This document shows, one piece after another, positions 1 through 8,334 of a stretch of DNA of 64,000 nt (positions within the stretch are counted from its first letter, which is position 1; every line of letters starts with the position of its first letter). The stretch spans positions 1-64,000 of the forward strand of contig NZ_PGUZ01000029.1 of the NCBI RefSeq assembly GCF_002860165.1, given 5' to 3'. Below the pieces are notes generated by a model, which ran no database searches, was not told the origin of the DNA, and saw nothing but the letters and a program-made list of their open reading frames with translations. Source of the DNA: Bacillus sp. V3-13. GTDB lineage: Bacteria; Bacillota; Bacilli; Bacillales; Cytobacillaceae. Position numbers and translations under genes: made by a program.

Positions 1-62
1 ACTTCACTGTCAGGCCCTCCAGCGCTTGTCGGGGCTGACCAAGGCGCTTGCGCTTTTCTTAA
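1..62. repeat. Partial copy of dispersed Bacillaceae hairpin repeat (copy 1)
   Basis: The first 60 bases match positions 3134-3190 with only a few differences, including ACTTCACTG versus ACTTCACCG and CTGACC versus CTGATC. They form the 3' half of the longer repeat at 3073-3195, so this copy is cut by the window edge. The core GGGGCTGAYCAAGGCGC is GC-rich, unlike the AT-rich spacers around it. I know similar CCAGCGCC...GGGGCTG elements as common intergenic repeats in Bacillaceae genomes. Confidence 0.75.
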
Positions 63-141
63 CGATGCGAAAAATTTTCATTCAAGCATAATTTCAGAAA
101 ATCGACATAGCTTGTCTTAAGACCTGAAAGAGGGTGGTTTT

Positions 142-1047
142 ATGGCGAACTATTTGATTGAAAATGCCAATATCTTAAAGGAAAAGCATTTAGACAAAGC
201 ATCATTGCTGATAAAAAACAACCGGATTGTATCAGTGAGAAAATCATACCGCAAATTAACGGTTATGAAGATGGATGCCAACAAGTTTATCATGACGCCT
301 TCACACATCATTTATGACAACCGTCTGCCGTTATCACAGCCTTTTCAGGACATGAAGAATTACTTTATCAATAATTATTTGCTTAAAGGCTGCACAGCGT
401 TTATGACAGCTGCAGCAGTCAGATATGAGAACGAACTTGCTGCTTGCCTGAAAAACTTGCGGATGAGCCTGCTTAACAGCCCTGTTGATATGATTCTGGC
501 TGTTAAAATTCAGCCGTCGCTGCTTACTCCGGCCTTTATCCGAAAATGCAAAAAAGAAAGGGTACCAGCCATTTTTGTTGAAATCAACAGTGAAAAAGAT
601 ATATCATTGCTGCCATGGGGTTGGATCAGGGAGGCGATGTTTCCTTATAATAGCCCGCTCATTCCTGTTTTCAGCGATGAGGCTCCGAGAATAAGGAACC
701 GCCTTAAAGAGATATGGAAACAAATCATGCTCGGGGAGAAAATCCCTGCGATTGACGGAGAGATGATCGGTAATGAGCCGATTAGCCAGTCTGTCCTGGC
801 GAAGATTGGCATTTATCCGCTTAAATCGTATTTAAATGCCGGGGGAGAGTTAAGCTATAATTTATACTGGAAGAGCAGGGAAATCAAGAATATTGAAGAA
901 ACGGCGCTCTACCATTATCATAATCATAGATTGGCGGTGACTGTCCATAGAGGGACAGTGATCCGGGCGGGCGGGGAGGTTTTGTTTCGCCCCGGATTTG
1001 GAGAACATGTAACCATCAAAACTCCTTCATTCTTTGCACTCCCTTAA
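142..1047 (+). CDS. Amidohydrolase-like protein, probably not an active metal hydrolase
   Basis: This 301-residue protein opens like an amidohydrolase or N-acetylglucosamine-6-phosphate deacetylase: LIENANILKEKHLDKASLLI followed by KNNRIVSV, the usual N-terminal beta segment that precedes the TIM barrel. No HxH metal-binding pair follows at the expected place, and I see no other clear set of metal ligands, so a catalytic role is doubtful. A GAGGGTGG ribosome binding site at about 132-139 supports the ATG at 142. It sits directly upstream of ypiA, where B. subtilis has aroE, so it replaces or has been inserted at that site. A degenerate family member or a scaffold role are both possible; the function is unknown. 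Confidence 0.6.
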   Translation: MANYLIENANILKEKHLDKASLLIKNNRIVSVRKSYRKLTVMKMDANKFIMTPSHIIYDNRLPLSQPFQDMKNYFINNYLLKGCTAFMTAAAVRYENELAACLKNLRMSLLNSPVDMILAVKIQPSLLTPAFIRKCKKERVPAIFVEINSEKDISLLPWGWIREAMFPYNSPLIPVFSDEAPRIRNRLKEIWKQIMLGEKIPAIDGEMIGNEPISQSVLAKIGIYPLKSYLNAGGELSYNLYWKSREIKNIEETALYHYHNHRLAVTVHRGTVIRAGGEVLFRPGFGEHVTIKTPSFFALP

Positions 1048-1117
1048 TGATTTATAGCCTATGCTGCCCAGTCTGGAGCATGCAGTTTATATTCCCGGTT
1101 CAGAAAGGATTTTGTGT

Positions 1118-2386
1118 ATGGATATCATTGAAAAAATTGTCGCACTTTTGGAAAAAGGCCAGCAAGAGGAAGCGCTCACTGAATATAAAAAGATTTTAAA
1201 CAGCGGAACTGCCGAGGAAAAATTCTCGCTCGCAGAAGAACTTTTTCAATTTGGTTTTTTAAGCGAAGCAAGGGCATTATATGAAAATCTTCTTCAGGCA
1301 TATCCCGATGAAGGGGAGCTGCTTGTCCTCCTCGCTGAAACTTGCATTGAGCTGGGCGATGAAGACGAGGCAATGCTGGCATTGGAAAAAGTCAGCCCTG
1401 CTGATCCCGGCTATCCGCAAGCGTTGTTGCTGCTGGCTGATTTATACCAGATGAATGGTTTGTATGAAGTGAGCGAGCAGAAACTAAAGAACGCCAAACA
1501 ACTGCTTCCCAATGAAGTGGTGATTGATTTTGCGATGGGAGAATTGTACGCAGAACAAGGCAAAGTAACGGAAGCGATCCGCGCTTACGAGGCCGTTCTT
1601 TTGCAGGAGACGGAAATTGCCGGAGTAATAATCCACCAGCGAATCGCCGATATACTCAGTGCTTCAGGCTCTTTTGAAGAGGCGTTGCCGCACTATGAAC
1701 AGGCATTGGCTGAAAAACTTGAAATAAACACTTTATTCGGCTATGCGTTTACGGCTCTGCAAGCGGGCTTTAACAGAACGGCAATCGAAAAATTCAATGA
1801 AGTCAAAAGTCTCGACCCGGAATACCATTCTTTATACCTTCATTTAGCGAAAGCGTACGAACGTGAAGAGGAATTGGTACAATCCTTTGAAAGCGTCAAA
1901 GAAGGAATCAGGCAGGATGAGTTTAATAAAGATTTATTTTTTTACGGCGGTAAAATCGCTTTAAAGCTCGCCGAGGAGGATGAGGCGGAACGGCTGTTCA
2001 GGGAAGCGCTCGCTCTCGATCCGGCCTTTACCGAAGCGGCCCTGACTTTGAATAAGCTGTTTATCAAACAGGAACGCTATGAGGATGTGATCGAATTGAT
2101 CAAAGAACTGGATATTCAGGAGGAAGAGGAGCCCCAATTCATCTGGGATGAGGCTCTCGCTTTACAGCACCTTGAAAAATATTCACATGCATTAAACAAA
2201 TATGAGCATGCATATACTTTTTTTAAGAATGATCACGAATTTTTAAATGATTATGGATATTTTCTTGTAGAAGAAGGAAAAAACGCCACAGCTGCCGAAA
2301 TTTTTATTAAGCTGCTAAAAGGTGATCCAAGCAACGAAGAATATCAGCAAATGATTGAACGGCTCACTGATGAGTTGCCTAAATAG
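1118..2386 (+). CDS. ypiA: TPR-repeat protein YpiA
   Basis: The protein is 422 residues and consists of tandem tetratricopeptide repeats almost throughout, for example FQFGFLSEARALYENLLQA and FTALQAGFNRTAIEKFNEVK. The ATG at 1118 (MDIIEKIVAL) is preferred over the upstream ATG at 1061 because AGAAAGGA lies at 1102-1109, and the resulting length matches the B. subtilis protein. YpiA is a cytoplasmic TPR protein. In B. subtilis it is reported, with YpiB (ReoY), to be needed for ClpCP-dependent turnover of the peptidoglycan enzyme MurAA, probably as an adaptor. The ypiB gene follows 45 bp downstream, consistent with one transcript ending at the terminator near 2984. Confidence 0.9.
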   Translation: MDIIEKIVALLEKGQQEEALTEYKKILNSGTAEEKFSLAEELFQFGFLSEARALYENLLQAYPDEGELLVLLAETCIELGDEDEAMLALEKVSPADPGYPQALLLLADLYQMNGLYEVSEQKLKNAKQLLPNEVVIDFAMGELYAEQGKVTEAIRAYEAVLLQETEIAGVIIHQRIADILSASGSFEEALPHYEQALAEKLEINTLFGYAFTALQAGFNRTAIEKFNEVKSLDPEYHSLYLHLAKAYEREEELVQSFESVKEGIRQDEFNKDLFFYGGKIALKLAEEDEAERLFREALALDPAFTEAALTLNKLFIKQERYEDVIELIKELDIQEEEEPQFIWDEALALQHLEKYSHALNKYEHAYTFFKNDHEFLNDYGYFLVEEGKNATAAEIFIKLLKGDPSNEEYQQMIERLTDELPK

Positions 2387-2431
2387 GGATCTTGAAAAAA
2401 TTGGTTTTAGATTGCAGAGGAGGGATTCACA

Positions 2432-2974
2432 ATGACGGCCCCTGTTTCTGTCAACGAGAAGAAGGACTTCATTCGCTGGTTTTTAAATCATTATCAGTTG
2501 AAACGGAGAGAATGCGTCTGGATTCTGAATTACTTGATGAGCCATGATCAGTTAATGGAGAGGGTCCATTTCGTCGAACAGGCTCAGTTTTGCCCGCGCG
2601 GCCTGGTGATGTCAACCCACTGTGTGGATGAAGTCCCGTTTCGGTTTTATAAAGAAAATATTATGACGACCGATGCGGAAAAATCTTTTCATGATATCCG
2701 CTTAAACAGAGATGAAGAGATTTACATCCAGCTGAATTTCCATGCATCGAACCAGGCGCACCAGTATGCGGCAGTGTTGGAGGAAAACCCTTACATGCCG
2801 AAAAAATTGCAAATCAGCGAAAAAGACAGGCTGATTGCAGAACGCTTCCTTTCTGAAAGCCTTCACCGTTTCCAGGAGGAAAAGCTGTTAAAGCTCATTG
2901 ATGATGCGCTTGACCGAAGAGATAAAGAGACCTTCAAGGCGTTGGCCGAGCAGCTCAATGCCATTAAAAAATAA
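2432..2974 (+). CDS. ypiB: YpiB / ReoY, UPF0302 family with C-terminal IDEAL motif
   Basis: This 180-residue protein has the UPF0302 body and ends in an IDEAL-type helix, [20 protein letters not shown] near residues 150-170. It is the normal length for the family. The Listeria homologue ReoY takes part, with ReoM, in controlled degradation of MurA by ClpCP, which links PASTA-kinase signalling to cell wall synthesis. The start at 2432 follows AGGAGGG at 2416-2422. It is the last gene before a hairpin with a T-run. Its pairing with ypiA is conserved in Bacillus and supports a joint role; the detailed function here is inferred from homologues. Confidence 0.9.
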   Translation: MTAPVSVNEKKDFIRWFLNHYQLKRRECVWILNYLMSHDQLMERVHFVEQAQFCPRGLVMSTHCVDEVPFRFYKENIMTTDAEKSFHDIRLNRDEEIYIQLNFHASNQAHQYAAVLEENPYMPKKLQISEKDRLIAERFLSESLHRFQEEKLLKLIDDALDRRDKETFKALAEQLNAIKK

Positions 2975-2983
2975 CATTAGCAG

Positions 2984-3016
2984 AAGCCTTGCTGTTAAAA
3001 GCAGGCTTTTTATTTG
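2984..3016 (+). terminator. Terminator after ypiB
   Basis: AAGCCTTGCT and AGCAGGCTTT pair across a short loop, followed by a T-rich run. Confidence 0.75.
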
Positions 3017-3072
3017 TATAGGAAATTATAAAATCAAACGCTGTGAATAACTTTGAGATTATTGCAGACTTC

Positions 3073-3195
3073 GTCCAGCTCCAGCGCCTAGCCCCTCGAG
3101 TCGCTTCGGTCCTGCCAATGAAGTCAAAGAACGACTTCACCGTCAGGCCCTCCAGCGCTTGTCGGGGCTGATCAAGGCGCTTGCGCTTTTGTTCT
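3073..3195. repeat. Dispersed Bacillaceae hairpin repeat (copy 2, complete)
   Basis: A GC-rich intergenic element of about 120 bp whose ends pair: GCGCCTAGCCCC near 3083-3095 is opposed by GGGGCTGATCAAGGCGC near 3164-3180. Its 3' half repeats positions 1-60. The element carries no open reading frame. It belongs to a repeat type seen many times in Bacillaceae genomes; whether it acts as DNA or RNA is not known to me. Confidence 0.75.
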
Positions 3196-3282
3196 TTGCA
3201 ATAACGACTTCAAGATAATTGGAGGTTATCCTGGGCGAATGGTATGATAAAAGGAGTACGCTTGGTGATTGGAGTGTTTAGT

Positions 3283-3747
3283 TTGAAATGGAGTCCACAG
3301 GATATTGATATGTATTTAAACGCGAAAGAGTATGTAGATACGGCTGTATTGCCGCTTTTGCCTGTATCTTTCGATGAAGATATGAAGCAGGCCGCCTCGA
3401 TGACAGAATTTATCACATTGCTGGCGGGTCAAATTGAAAGGCAGTTTAAAGGGCGCCTGCTCCTCCTCCCGGGGTTCGCCTATCTGAAAGGCTCTGAAGA
3501 CAGCCGTTTGCTCGCAAATATAAAAGAATGGGAACGTGAACTGAAAGCGAAAGGCTTTCCGCATATCATTTATGTTACATCAGACAGCGCCTGGAAAAGC
3601 CGTGAAAGCGAAATGGAAGGCTCGTTAATTTGGCTCCCCACCCTTCCTCTTGAGCATATGGATGAATCTAATAGAATATCGATTATTGAAGATCAGGTCA
3701 AACAATTATTGCAATTATTTATCCAAAAATGGCGGGAAAATAGTTAA
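3283..3747 (+). CDS. ypiF: YpiF, DUF2487 family
   Basis: A cytoplasmic protein of about 154 residues beginning KWSPQDIDMYLNAKEYVDTA, which I recognise as the DUF2487 family encoded just upstream of qcrA in Bacillus. No catalytic motif is evident. Start choice is uncertain. The TTG at 3283 has GGAG at 3271-3274 and gives the family-like N-terminus. A GTG at 3265 has AAGGAG at 3251-3256 and would add six residues. The ATG at 3244 lacks a well-placed ribosome binding site. A 149-bp spacer with its own promoter separates it from qcrA, so co-transcription with the reductase genes would be only partial. Confidence 0.8.
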   Translation: MKWSPQDIDMYLNAKEYVDTAVLPLLPVSFDEDMKQAASMTEFITLLAGQIERQFKGRLLLLPGFAYLKGSEDSRLLANIKEWERELKAKGFPHIIYVTSDSAWKSRESEMEGSLIWLPTLPLEHMDESNRISIIEDQVKQLLQLFIQKWRENS

Positions 3748-3794
3748 CTGCGATATAAGTCACACAGTTGCCACGTTTTCGCAATAGTATTATA

Positions 3795-3823
3795 TTGACC
3801 TAACTTTAAGATTGATATATCAT
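3795..3823 (+). promoter_or_regulatory. Sigma-A promoter of the qcr operon
   Basis: TTGACC at 3795-3800 and TATCAT at 3818-3823 are separated by 17 bp, about 75 bp before the qcrA start codon. Confidence 0.6.
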
Positions 3824-3896
3824 GGTTATGTCCTAGTTTTATAATGTGTCTAAATATGTCCGCTGGACTTAACTTTTTCATAGAGGGGGGAAAAGC

Positions 3897-4400
3897 ATGA
3901 GTAAGCACCAAGTTTCAAGACGTCAATTCCTGAGCTATACACTTACTGGTGTAGGCGGTTTCATGGCGGCAGGCATGTTAATGCCGATGGTACGCTTTGC
4001 AATCGATCCGGTACTAAAAGCGGGTGCAGGCGGAGATTTTATTCCAACAAAACAAAAAGTAGATGATTTAACAACTGAACCGGTTCGCGTCGATTTCCAA
4101 TACACACAGAAGGATGCCTGGTATGAGTCTGAAGTGACGAATACTGCCTGGGTTTATCTGGATGAAGAGGGAGAGATCGTTGCCCTTTCACCTGTCTGTA
4201 AGCATTTAGGCTGTGTTGTTGACTGGAACACGGATGAAGCGAATCCAAACAAATTTTTCTGTCCATGCCATTACGGATTGTATACAAAGGATGGAATGAA
4301 CGTAGCGGGTACTCCGCCGCTCGGACCGCTTGATCTGTACGATTACAAGGTTAAGGACGGCTATTTGCATATCGGCCAAATTAAACCACGGGGGGCGTAA
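3897..4400 (+). CDS. qcrA: Menaquinol:cytochrome c reductase Rieske iron-sulfur subunit QcrA
   Basis: This 167-residue subunit passes electrons from menaquinol through a Rieske 2Fe-2S cluster in the bc complex. The N-terminus has a twin-arginine sequence, S-R-R-Q-F at residues 7-11, then a hydrophobic anchor to about residue 36, so the folded protein is probably Tat-exported and membrane-held. Rieske box 1 is CKHLGC (Cys101, His103, Cys106) and box 2 is CPCHYG (Cys122, Cys124, His125), giving two Cys and two His ligands plus a Cys106-Cys124 disulfide. GGGGGGAAAA precedes the ATG. The qcrB start follows after 3 bp, so the genes are translationally close and form the qcrABC operon. Confidence 0.97.
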   Translation: MSKHQVSRRQFLSYTLTGVGGFMAAGMLMPMVRFAIDPVLKAGAGGDFIPTKQKVDDLTTEPVRVDFQYTQKDAWYESEVTNTAWVYLDEEGEIVALSPVCKHLGCVVDWNTDEANPNKFFCPCHYGLYTKDGMNVAGTPPLGPLDLYDYKVKDGYLHIGQIKPRGA

Positions 4401-4403
4401 TAA

Positions 4404-5078
4404 TTGCTTAATAAAATTTACGATTGGGTCGATGAGCGTTTGGATATTACACCGCTGTGGCGCGATATTGCCGACCACGAAGTACCGGAGCACGTCAACC
4501 CGGCGCACCATTTTTCCGCGTTCGTGTACTGTTTTGGCGGCCTGACGTTTTTCATCACCGTTATCCAAATCCTTTCAGGCATGTTTTTAACAATGTATTA
4601 TGTTCCTGATATTGAAAACGCTTGGAAGTCCGTTTACTATCTCCAGAATGAAGTGGCATTCGGCCAGATTGTCCGCGGGATGCACCATTGGGGAGCAAGT
4701 CTTGTTATTGTCATGATGTTTTTACATACGCTGCGCGTTTTCTTCCAGGGAGCCTATAAAAAACCGCGTGAACTGAACTGGGTTGTCGGAGTTCTCATTT
4801 TCTTCGTCATGCTCGGTTTAGGTTTTACAGGGTACTTGCTGCCTTGGGATATGAAAGCTTTATTTGCGACAAAGGTAGGTTTGCAGATTGCCGAATCGAC
4901 TCCGTTGATCGGAACCTACGTAAAAGTTCTGCTTTCAGGAGATGCATCGATTGTCGGTGCGCAAACATTAACACGCTTCTTTGCAATCCATGTCTTCTTT
5001 TTGCCTGGTGCATTGCTCGGCTTAATGGGTGCCCACTTCCTGATGATCCGCAGACAGGGTATTTCGGGTCCGTTGTAA
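4404..5078 (+). CDS. qcrB: Menaquinol:cytochrome c reductase cytochrome b subunit QcrB
   Basis: A 224-residue, four-helix cytochrome b6-type subunit, the same length as in B. subtilis. Conserved histidines His94, His108, His196 and His211 lie in the second and fourth helices and should bind the two b hemes. Cys43 in VYCFGG matches the residue that anchors the extra covalent heme in B. subtilis QcrB. The start is a TTG at 4404, three bases after the qcrA stop, with the G-rich end of qcrA as ribosome binding site. It works with QcrA and the cytochrome b/c fusion QcrC in the cytoplasmic membrane. Confidence 0.97.
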   Translation: MLNKIYDWVDERLDITPLWRDIADHEVPEHVNPAHHFSAFVYCFGGLTFFITVIQILSGMFLTMYYVPDIENAWKSVYYLQNEVAFGQIVRGMHHWGASLVIVMMFLHTLRVFFQGAYKKPRELNWVVGVLIFFVMLGLGFTGYLLPWDMKALFATKVGLQIAESTPLIGTYVKVLLSGDASIVGAQTLTRFFAIHVFFLPGALLGLMGAHFLMIRRQGISGPL

Positions 5079-5136
5079 ACCGAACGAATATTTTTTAAAT
5101 TGATGAACCTATGACTAAAAGGAGGGGGATTGCTCG

Positions 5137-5907
5137 ATGCATCGTGGAAAAGGGATGAAATTCGTAGGTGACTCAAGGGTTCCTGCTGACAATCGCAAAC
5201 CGAATATTCCGAAAGATTACTCGGAATACCCGGGGAAAACAGAAGCGTTTTGGCCCAATTTTTTGTTAAGGGAATGGCTCGTCGGTGCCGTTTTCCTGAT
5301 CGGCTATTTATGCTTGACTGCCGCTCACGCGTCTCCGCTTGAGAGAATGGCAGACCCTACCGATACATCATATATTCCGCTGCCGGACTGGTATTTCTTG
5401 TTTTTATACCAATTGCTAAAATACCAATTTGCTTCGGGACCATATAATATCATTGGTGCATTTATCATTCCTGGCCTGGCTTTTGGTGCTTTAATGCTTG
5501 CGCCATTTATTGACCGCGGACCTGAGCGCCGCCCGTCAAAACGCCCGATCGCAACCGGATTTATGCTTCTCGCTGTAGCGGCTGTTATCTTCCTGACATG
5601 GCAGTCTGCCAGTACTACAGACTGGAAAGCGAGAGCGAAAATGGGTGAGATCGTAGCGGAAGCTGATATCGACAAGGAAGATCCAGGTTACGGAGTTTAT
5701 GAAACACAAGGCTGTATCAATTGCCATGGCGCTGAACTTACCGGTGGCGCAGGGGCACCGCCTTTAATTGATACTGGCTTAACCCCTGAAGAAGTTGCCG
5801 ATATTGCCAAAAATGGTCAAGGCGATATGCCTGCGGGAATGTTTAAAGGAACAGACGAAGAGCTGCAGCAGCTTTCCGAGTTTATTTCCAAGCTTGAAAG
5901 TGAATAA
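5137..5907 (+). CDS. qcrC: Menaquinol:cytochrome c reductase subunit QcrC (subunit IV-cytochrome c fusion)
   Basis: This 256-residue protein joins the C-terminal half of a cytochrome b to a c-type domain. Three membrane segments lie near residues 48-64, 86-122 and 139-157, with the quinol-site loop PDWYF at 83-87. The C-terminal domain has a single heme c site, Cys193-I-N-Cys196-His197, and a later GDMPAGM that can give the axial methionine. AGGAGGGGG precedes the ATG. Gene order qcrA-qcrB-qcrC and a terminator just downstream define the operon. Confidence 0.97.
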   Translation: MHRGKGMKFVGDSRVPADNRKPNIPKDYSEYPGKTEAFWPNFLLREWLVGAVFLIGYLCLTAAHASPLERMADPTDTSYIPLPDWYFLFLYQLLKYQFASGPYNIIGAFIIPGLAFGALMLAPFIDRGPERRPSKRPIATGFMLLAVAAVIFLTWQSASTTDWKARAKMGEIVAEADIDKEDPGYGVYETQGCINCHGAELTGGAGAPPLIDTGLTPEEVADIAKNGQGDMPAGMFKGTDEELQQLSEFISKLESE

Positions 5908-5914
5908 TATGTGA

Positions 5915-5947
5915 AAAAGCTGGCGTAAACATGCGCCAGCTTTTTTA
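5915..5947 (+). terminator. Terminator after qcrC
   Basis: AAAAGCTGGCG and CGCCAGCTTTTTT form a strong stem with a T-run. Confidence 0.9.
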
Positions 5948-6041
5948 AATAAAAGATCTTCAAAATGTTTGGTGCAGTTGGTTTTTATCTTATAAACTAT
6001 ATTTGGCATTATGAAAGATTAGTTGAAAAGAGGAAAAGCGA

Positions 6042-6638
6042 ATGAAAATGATTTATCCTGTCCTTGCCAGCCGGGCATTTCTGTCGATGCTTTTGATCAT
6101 AAATATCGCCGGAACGATTTACGGATATGTTTGGTATCGATGGCAATTAGCAGACACACCGCCGATTTTTCTGCCTTTTGTTCCCGACAGTCCGACAGCG
6201 AGCTTATTCTTTGTCTTTGTGCTCATCGCTTTTTTATTAAAAAAGAATTGGGGCTTGCTTGAAGCGCTCGCGATTGTTACATTATTTAAGTACGGCATCT
6301 GGGCAGTCGTGATGAATTTGCTTGTGTATGTTGTGAATGGGGAAATTGATTTTGTCAGCCTCATGCTGATTTTTTCCCACCTTGGCATGGCAGTTCAGGG
6401 ATTGCTGTATGCCCCTTTTTACCGGATTAAACTCTGGCATTTTGCCGTTACGGCGGTCTGGGTCCTTCACAATGAAATCATCGACTATGTCTTCCTGATG
6501 ATGCCCCGCTATCAAACATTAAATTTATACATACAGGAAATTGGTTATTTTACTTTCTGGCTCAGTATTCTTTCACTGGGGATAACCTACATTCTTTGTT
6601 TAAGGAAAGAACGCTTTACCTTGAAAATAAAAACATAA
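6042..6638 (+). CDS. ypjA: YpjA, DUF1405 membrane protein
   Basis: A 198-residue integral membrane protein with about six hydrophobic helices. It is the gene that follows qcrC in Bacillus and belongs to DUF1405; no biochemical role is known to me. GAGGAAAAGC precedes the ATG at 6042. The conserved position after the reductase operon suggests, but does not show, a role linked to respiration. A terminator separates it from qcrC, so it needs its own promoter or readthrough. Confidence 0.85.
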   Translation: MKMIYPVLASRAFLSMLLIINIAGTIYGYVWYRWQLADTPPIFLPFVPDSPTASLFFVFVLIAFLLKKNWGLLEALAIVTLFKYGIWAVVMNLLVYVVNGEIDFVSLMLIFSHLGMAVQGLLYAPFYRIKLWHFAVTAVWVLHNEIIDYVFLMMPRYQTLNLYIQEIGYFTFWLSILSLGITYILCLRKERFTLKIKT

Positions 6639-6714
6639 AAGCGCTCCTCAGGTTTCTGGTCTAACCTTGTCCATCCCTTCATACATTTTATTAGTAATTG
6701 GAGGGGGGACAATC

Positions 6715-7512
6715 ATGAGGGCAAAATTTGTCATATTATTCCTGGCTGTTTTATTGCTTGCGCCGATCTCTACAGTATATTCGGAACAACCGCCGCCTTT
6801 AGATAAGCTGGATTCGCTGGCTGATCAAGCATTGCAGATGATTAAATTGCAAAGATATGATGATGCAGGAAAATTGCTGGAATATTTTTCAGAGGAATTT
6901 CTCGCCTTTAACGCTTCAGAGCGGCTGTTCTCAATGGATGAACTGAGAATTATCACTGTCGCTCACAATGAAGCGGTTAAGGCTGCAGGAAACGGGGAAT
7001 TGAACCATGAGGAAAGGTTAAACAGGGTAACAAAGTTTCGCCTTGTCGTTGACGCCGTCACATCCACCCATCAACCCCTGTGGACAGAGATGGAAGGTCC
7101 GATTATGACGGTATTTCATGATATGAAGGATGCTGCCGATAAAGGCGACAACGAGAAGTTCCACCTGACACTCAACTCTTTCTTATCCCTGTACGAAGTT
7201 ATTTACCCGAGCATCAAGCTCGATGTTGCCCCGGAGCGGGTTCAAAAATTGAATACCCTCGTTCAATACATTGACCATTACCGGCCGCAAGTGCTGGCGG
7301 CTTCGTCCAGCCAGGAAGAGCTGAACGCCCTGGAAACGGATTTAGAGAGCCTTTTTGATGAAATGACCGAGGATGATGCAGACCCATCGTTATGGTGGGT
7401 GATCATTTCTACAGGAAGCATCATAATTATCACATTATCTTACGCAGGATGGAGAAAATATGTGGGCGCGCAAAAACCTGAGAGAAACCGTTCAAGAGAT
7501 CATAAAAATTGA
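6715..7512 (+). CDS. ypjB: Sporulation protein YpjB family, membrane-anchored
   Basis: The protein is 265 residues with an N-terminal signal peptide (MRAKFVILFLAVLLLAP, cleavage probably near VYS-EQ), a helical extracytoplasmic domain, and a C-terminal membrane segment around WWVIISTGSIIIITLSYAG followed by a basic tail. This type I topology is typical of SpoYpjB proteins, which are linked to sporulation by family name only. The ATG at 6715 has a strong GGAGGGGGG site at 6701-6709, so the longer frame from a TTG at 6667 is rejected. Confidence 0.85.
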   Translation: MRAKFVILFLAVLLLAPISTVYSEQPPPLDKLDSLADQALQMIKLQRYDDAGKLLEYFSEEFLAFNASERLFSMDELRIITVAHNEAVKAAGNGELNHEERLNRVTKFRLVVDAVTSTHQPLWTEMEGPIMTVFHDMKDAADKGDNEKFHLTLNSFLSLYEVIYPSIKLDVAPERVQKLNTLVQYIDHYRPQVLAASSSQEELNALETDLESLFDEMTEDDADPSLWWVIISTGSIIIITLSYAGWRKYVGAQKPERNRSRDHKN

Positions 7513-7575
7513 CACTCTTTTCAGGCATTTATACAATAAAGATAGGTACATCACGAGCTGAAATGGAGGGATAAG

Positions 7576-8250
7576 ATGTTTTTAATCTATTTTGCGATTA
7601 TTATTTTGATACCACTCTGGGCCCAGTTCAGGGTAAAGGGAACGTACAAAAAATATTCTAAAGTACCATCGTCCTCGCAAATGCGAGGCGCCGAAGTAGC
7701 AAGAAGGATTCTGGATGCAAACGGATTGTATAATGTCGGGGTTGAAGAGACACGTGGCTACTTAAGCGACCATTACGATCCACGCTCCAAGACCGTAAGA
7801 CTGTCTTCGGCAAACTATCACGGGCATTCTGTTGCCGCAGCTGCGATCGCTGCCCATGAAGTTGGACATGCGATTCAGGATGCGCAGGATTATGCCTTTC
7901 TCCGTTTTCGCCATGCATTAGTACCGGTGGCAAGCCTTGGTTCCAATTTTTCATGGATCCTGATTATGATCGGTATTCTGGCCGGATTAAGCAATTTGCT
8001 TCTTTTGGGAATTATTTTTATGGCCGCAGCGGTCGTATTCCAGCTGGTTACACTGCCAGTTGAATTCAACGCTTCAGGCCGGGCGATGGATGAAGTAATT
8101 TCGCACGGGATCATCCGCAATGATGAAGAACGTGAGACAAAGAGAGTCCTCAATGCTGCTGCGTTAACTTATGTTGCCGCTGCCGCTGTAGCTGTTTTGG
8201 AATTACTTCGGTTGGTGTTAATCTACACAGGAATGGCCAGAAACGAATAA
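7576..8250 (+). CDS. YugP-type membrane zinc metallopeptidase
   Basis: A 224-residue membrane protein with an N-terminal helix, the zinc protease motif His94-E-V-G-His98 (AAHEVGHAIQDA), two hydrophobic segments near residues 118-160, and a last helix near 195-218. The third zinc ligand is probably in the segment LPVEFNASGRAMDE. This layout matches the YugP or 'zinc metallopeptidase' family of Firmicutes. Its substrate is unknown. It follows ypjB by 63 bp with its own GGAGGG site, and a terminator follows, so it may be the last gene of a ypjB transcript. Confidence 0.85.
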   Translation: MFLIYFAIIILIPLWAQFRVKGTYKKYSKVPSSSQMRGAEVARRILDANGLYNVGVEETRGYLSDHYDPRSKTVRLSSANYHGHSVAAAAIAAHEVGHAIQDAQDYAFLRFRHALVPVASLGSNFSWILIMIGILAGLSNLLLLGIIFMAAAVVFQLVTLPVEFNASGRAMDEVISHGIIRNDEERETKRVLNAAALTYVAAAAVAVLELLRLVLIYTGMARNE

Positions 8251-8251
8251 G

Positions 8252-8283
8252 AAACCAGCCATGTATCGTGGCTGGTTTTTTTA
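8252..8283. terminator. Terminator between the zinc protease gene and ypjC
   Basis: AACCAGCCA and TGGCTGGTT form the stem, followed by seven T on the plus strand. It lies between converging genes and may serve both. Confidence 0.85.
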
Positions 8284-8334
8284 TGGATTCAACATGATGA
8301 TTTTATACCAACTGCTTATTTTGCAAGAAACTCT

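Noticed and set aside
1061-1117. Upstream start of ypiA at 1061
   Set aside because: No ribosome binding site; the ATG at 1118 has AGAAAGGA and gives the family length.
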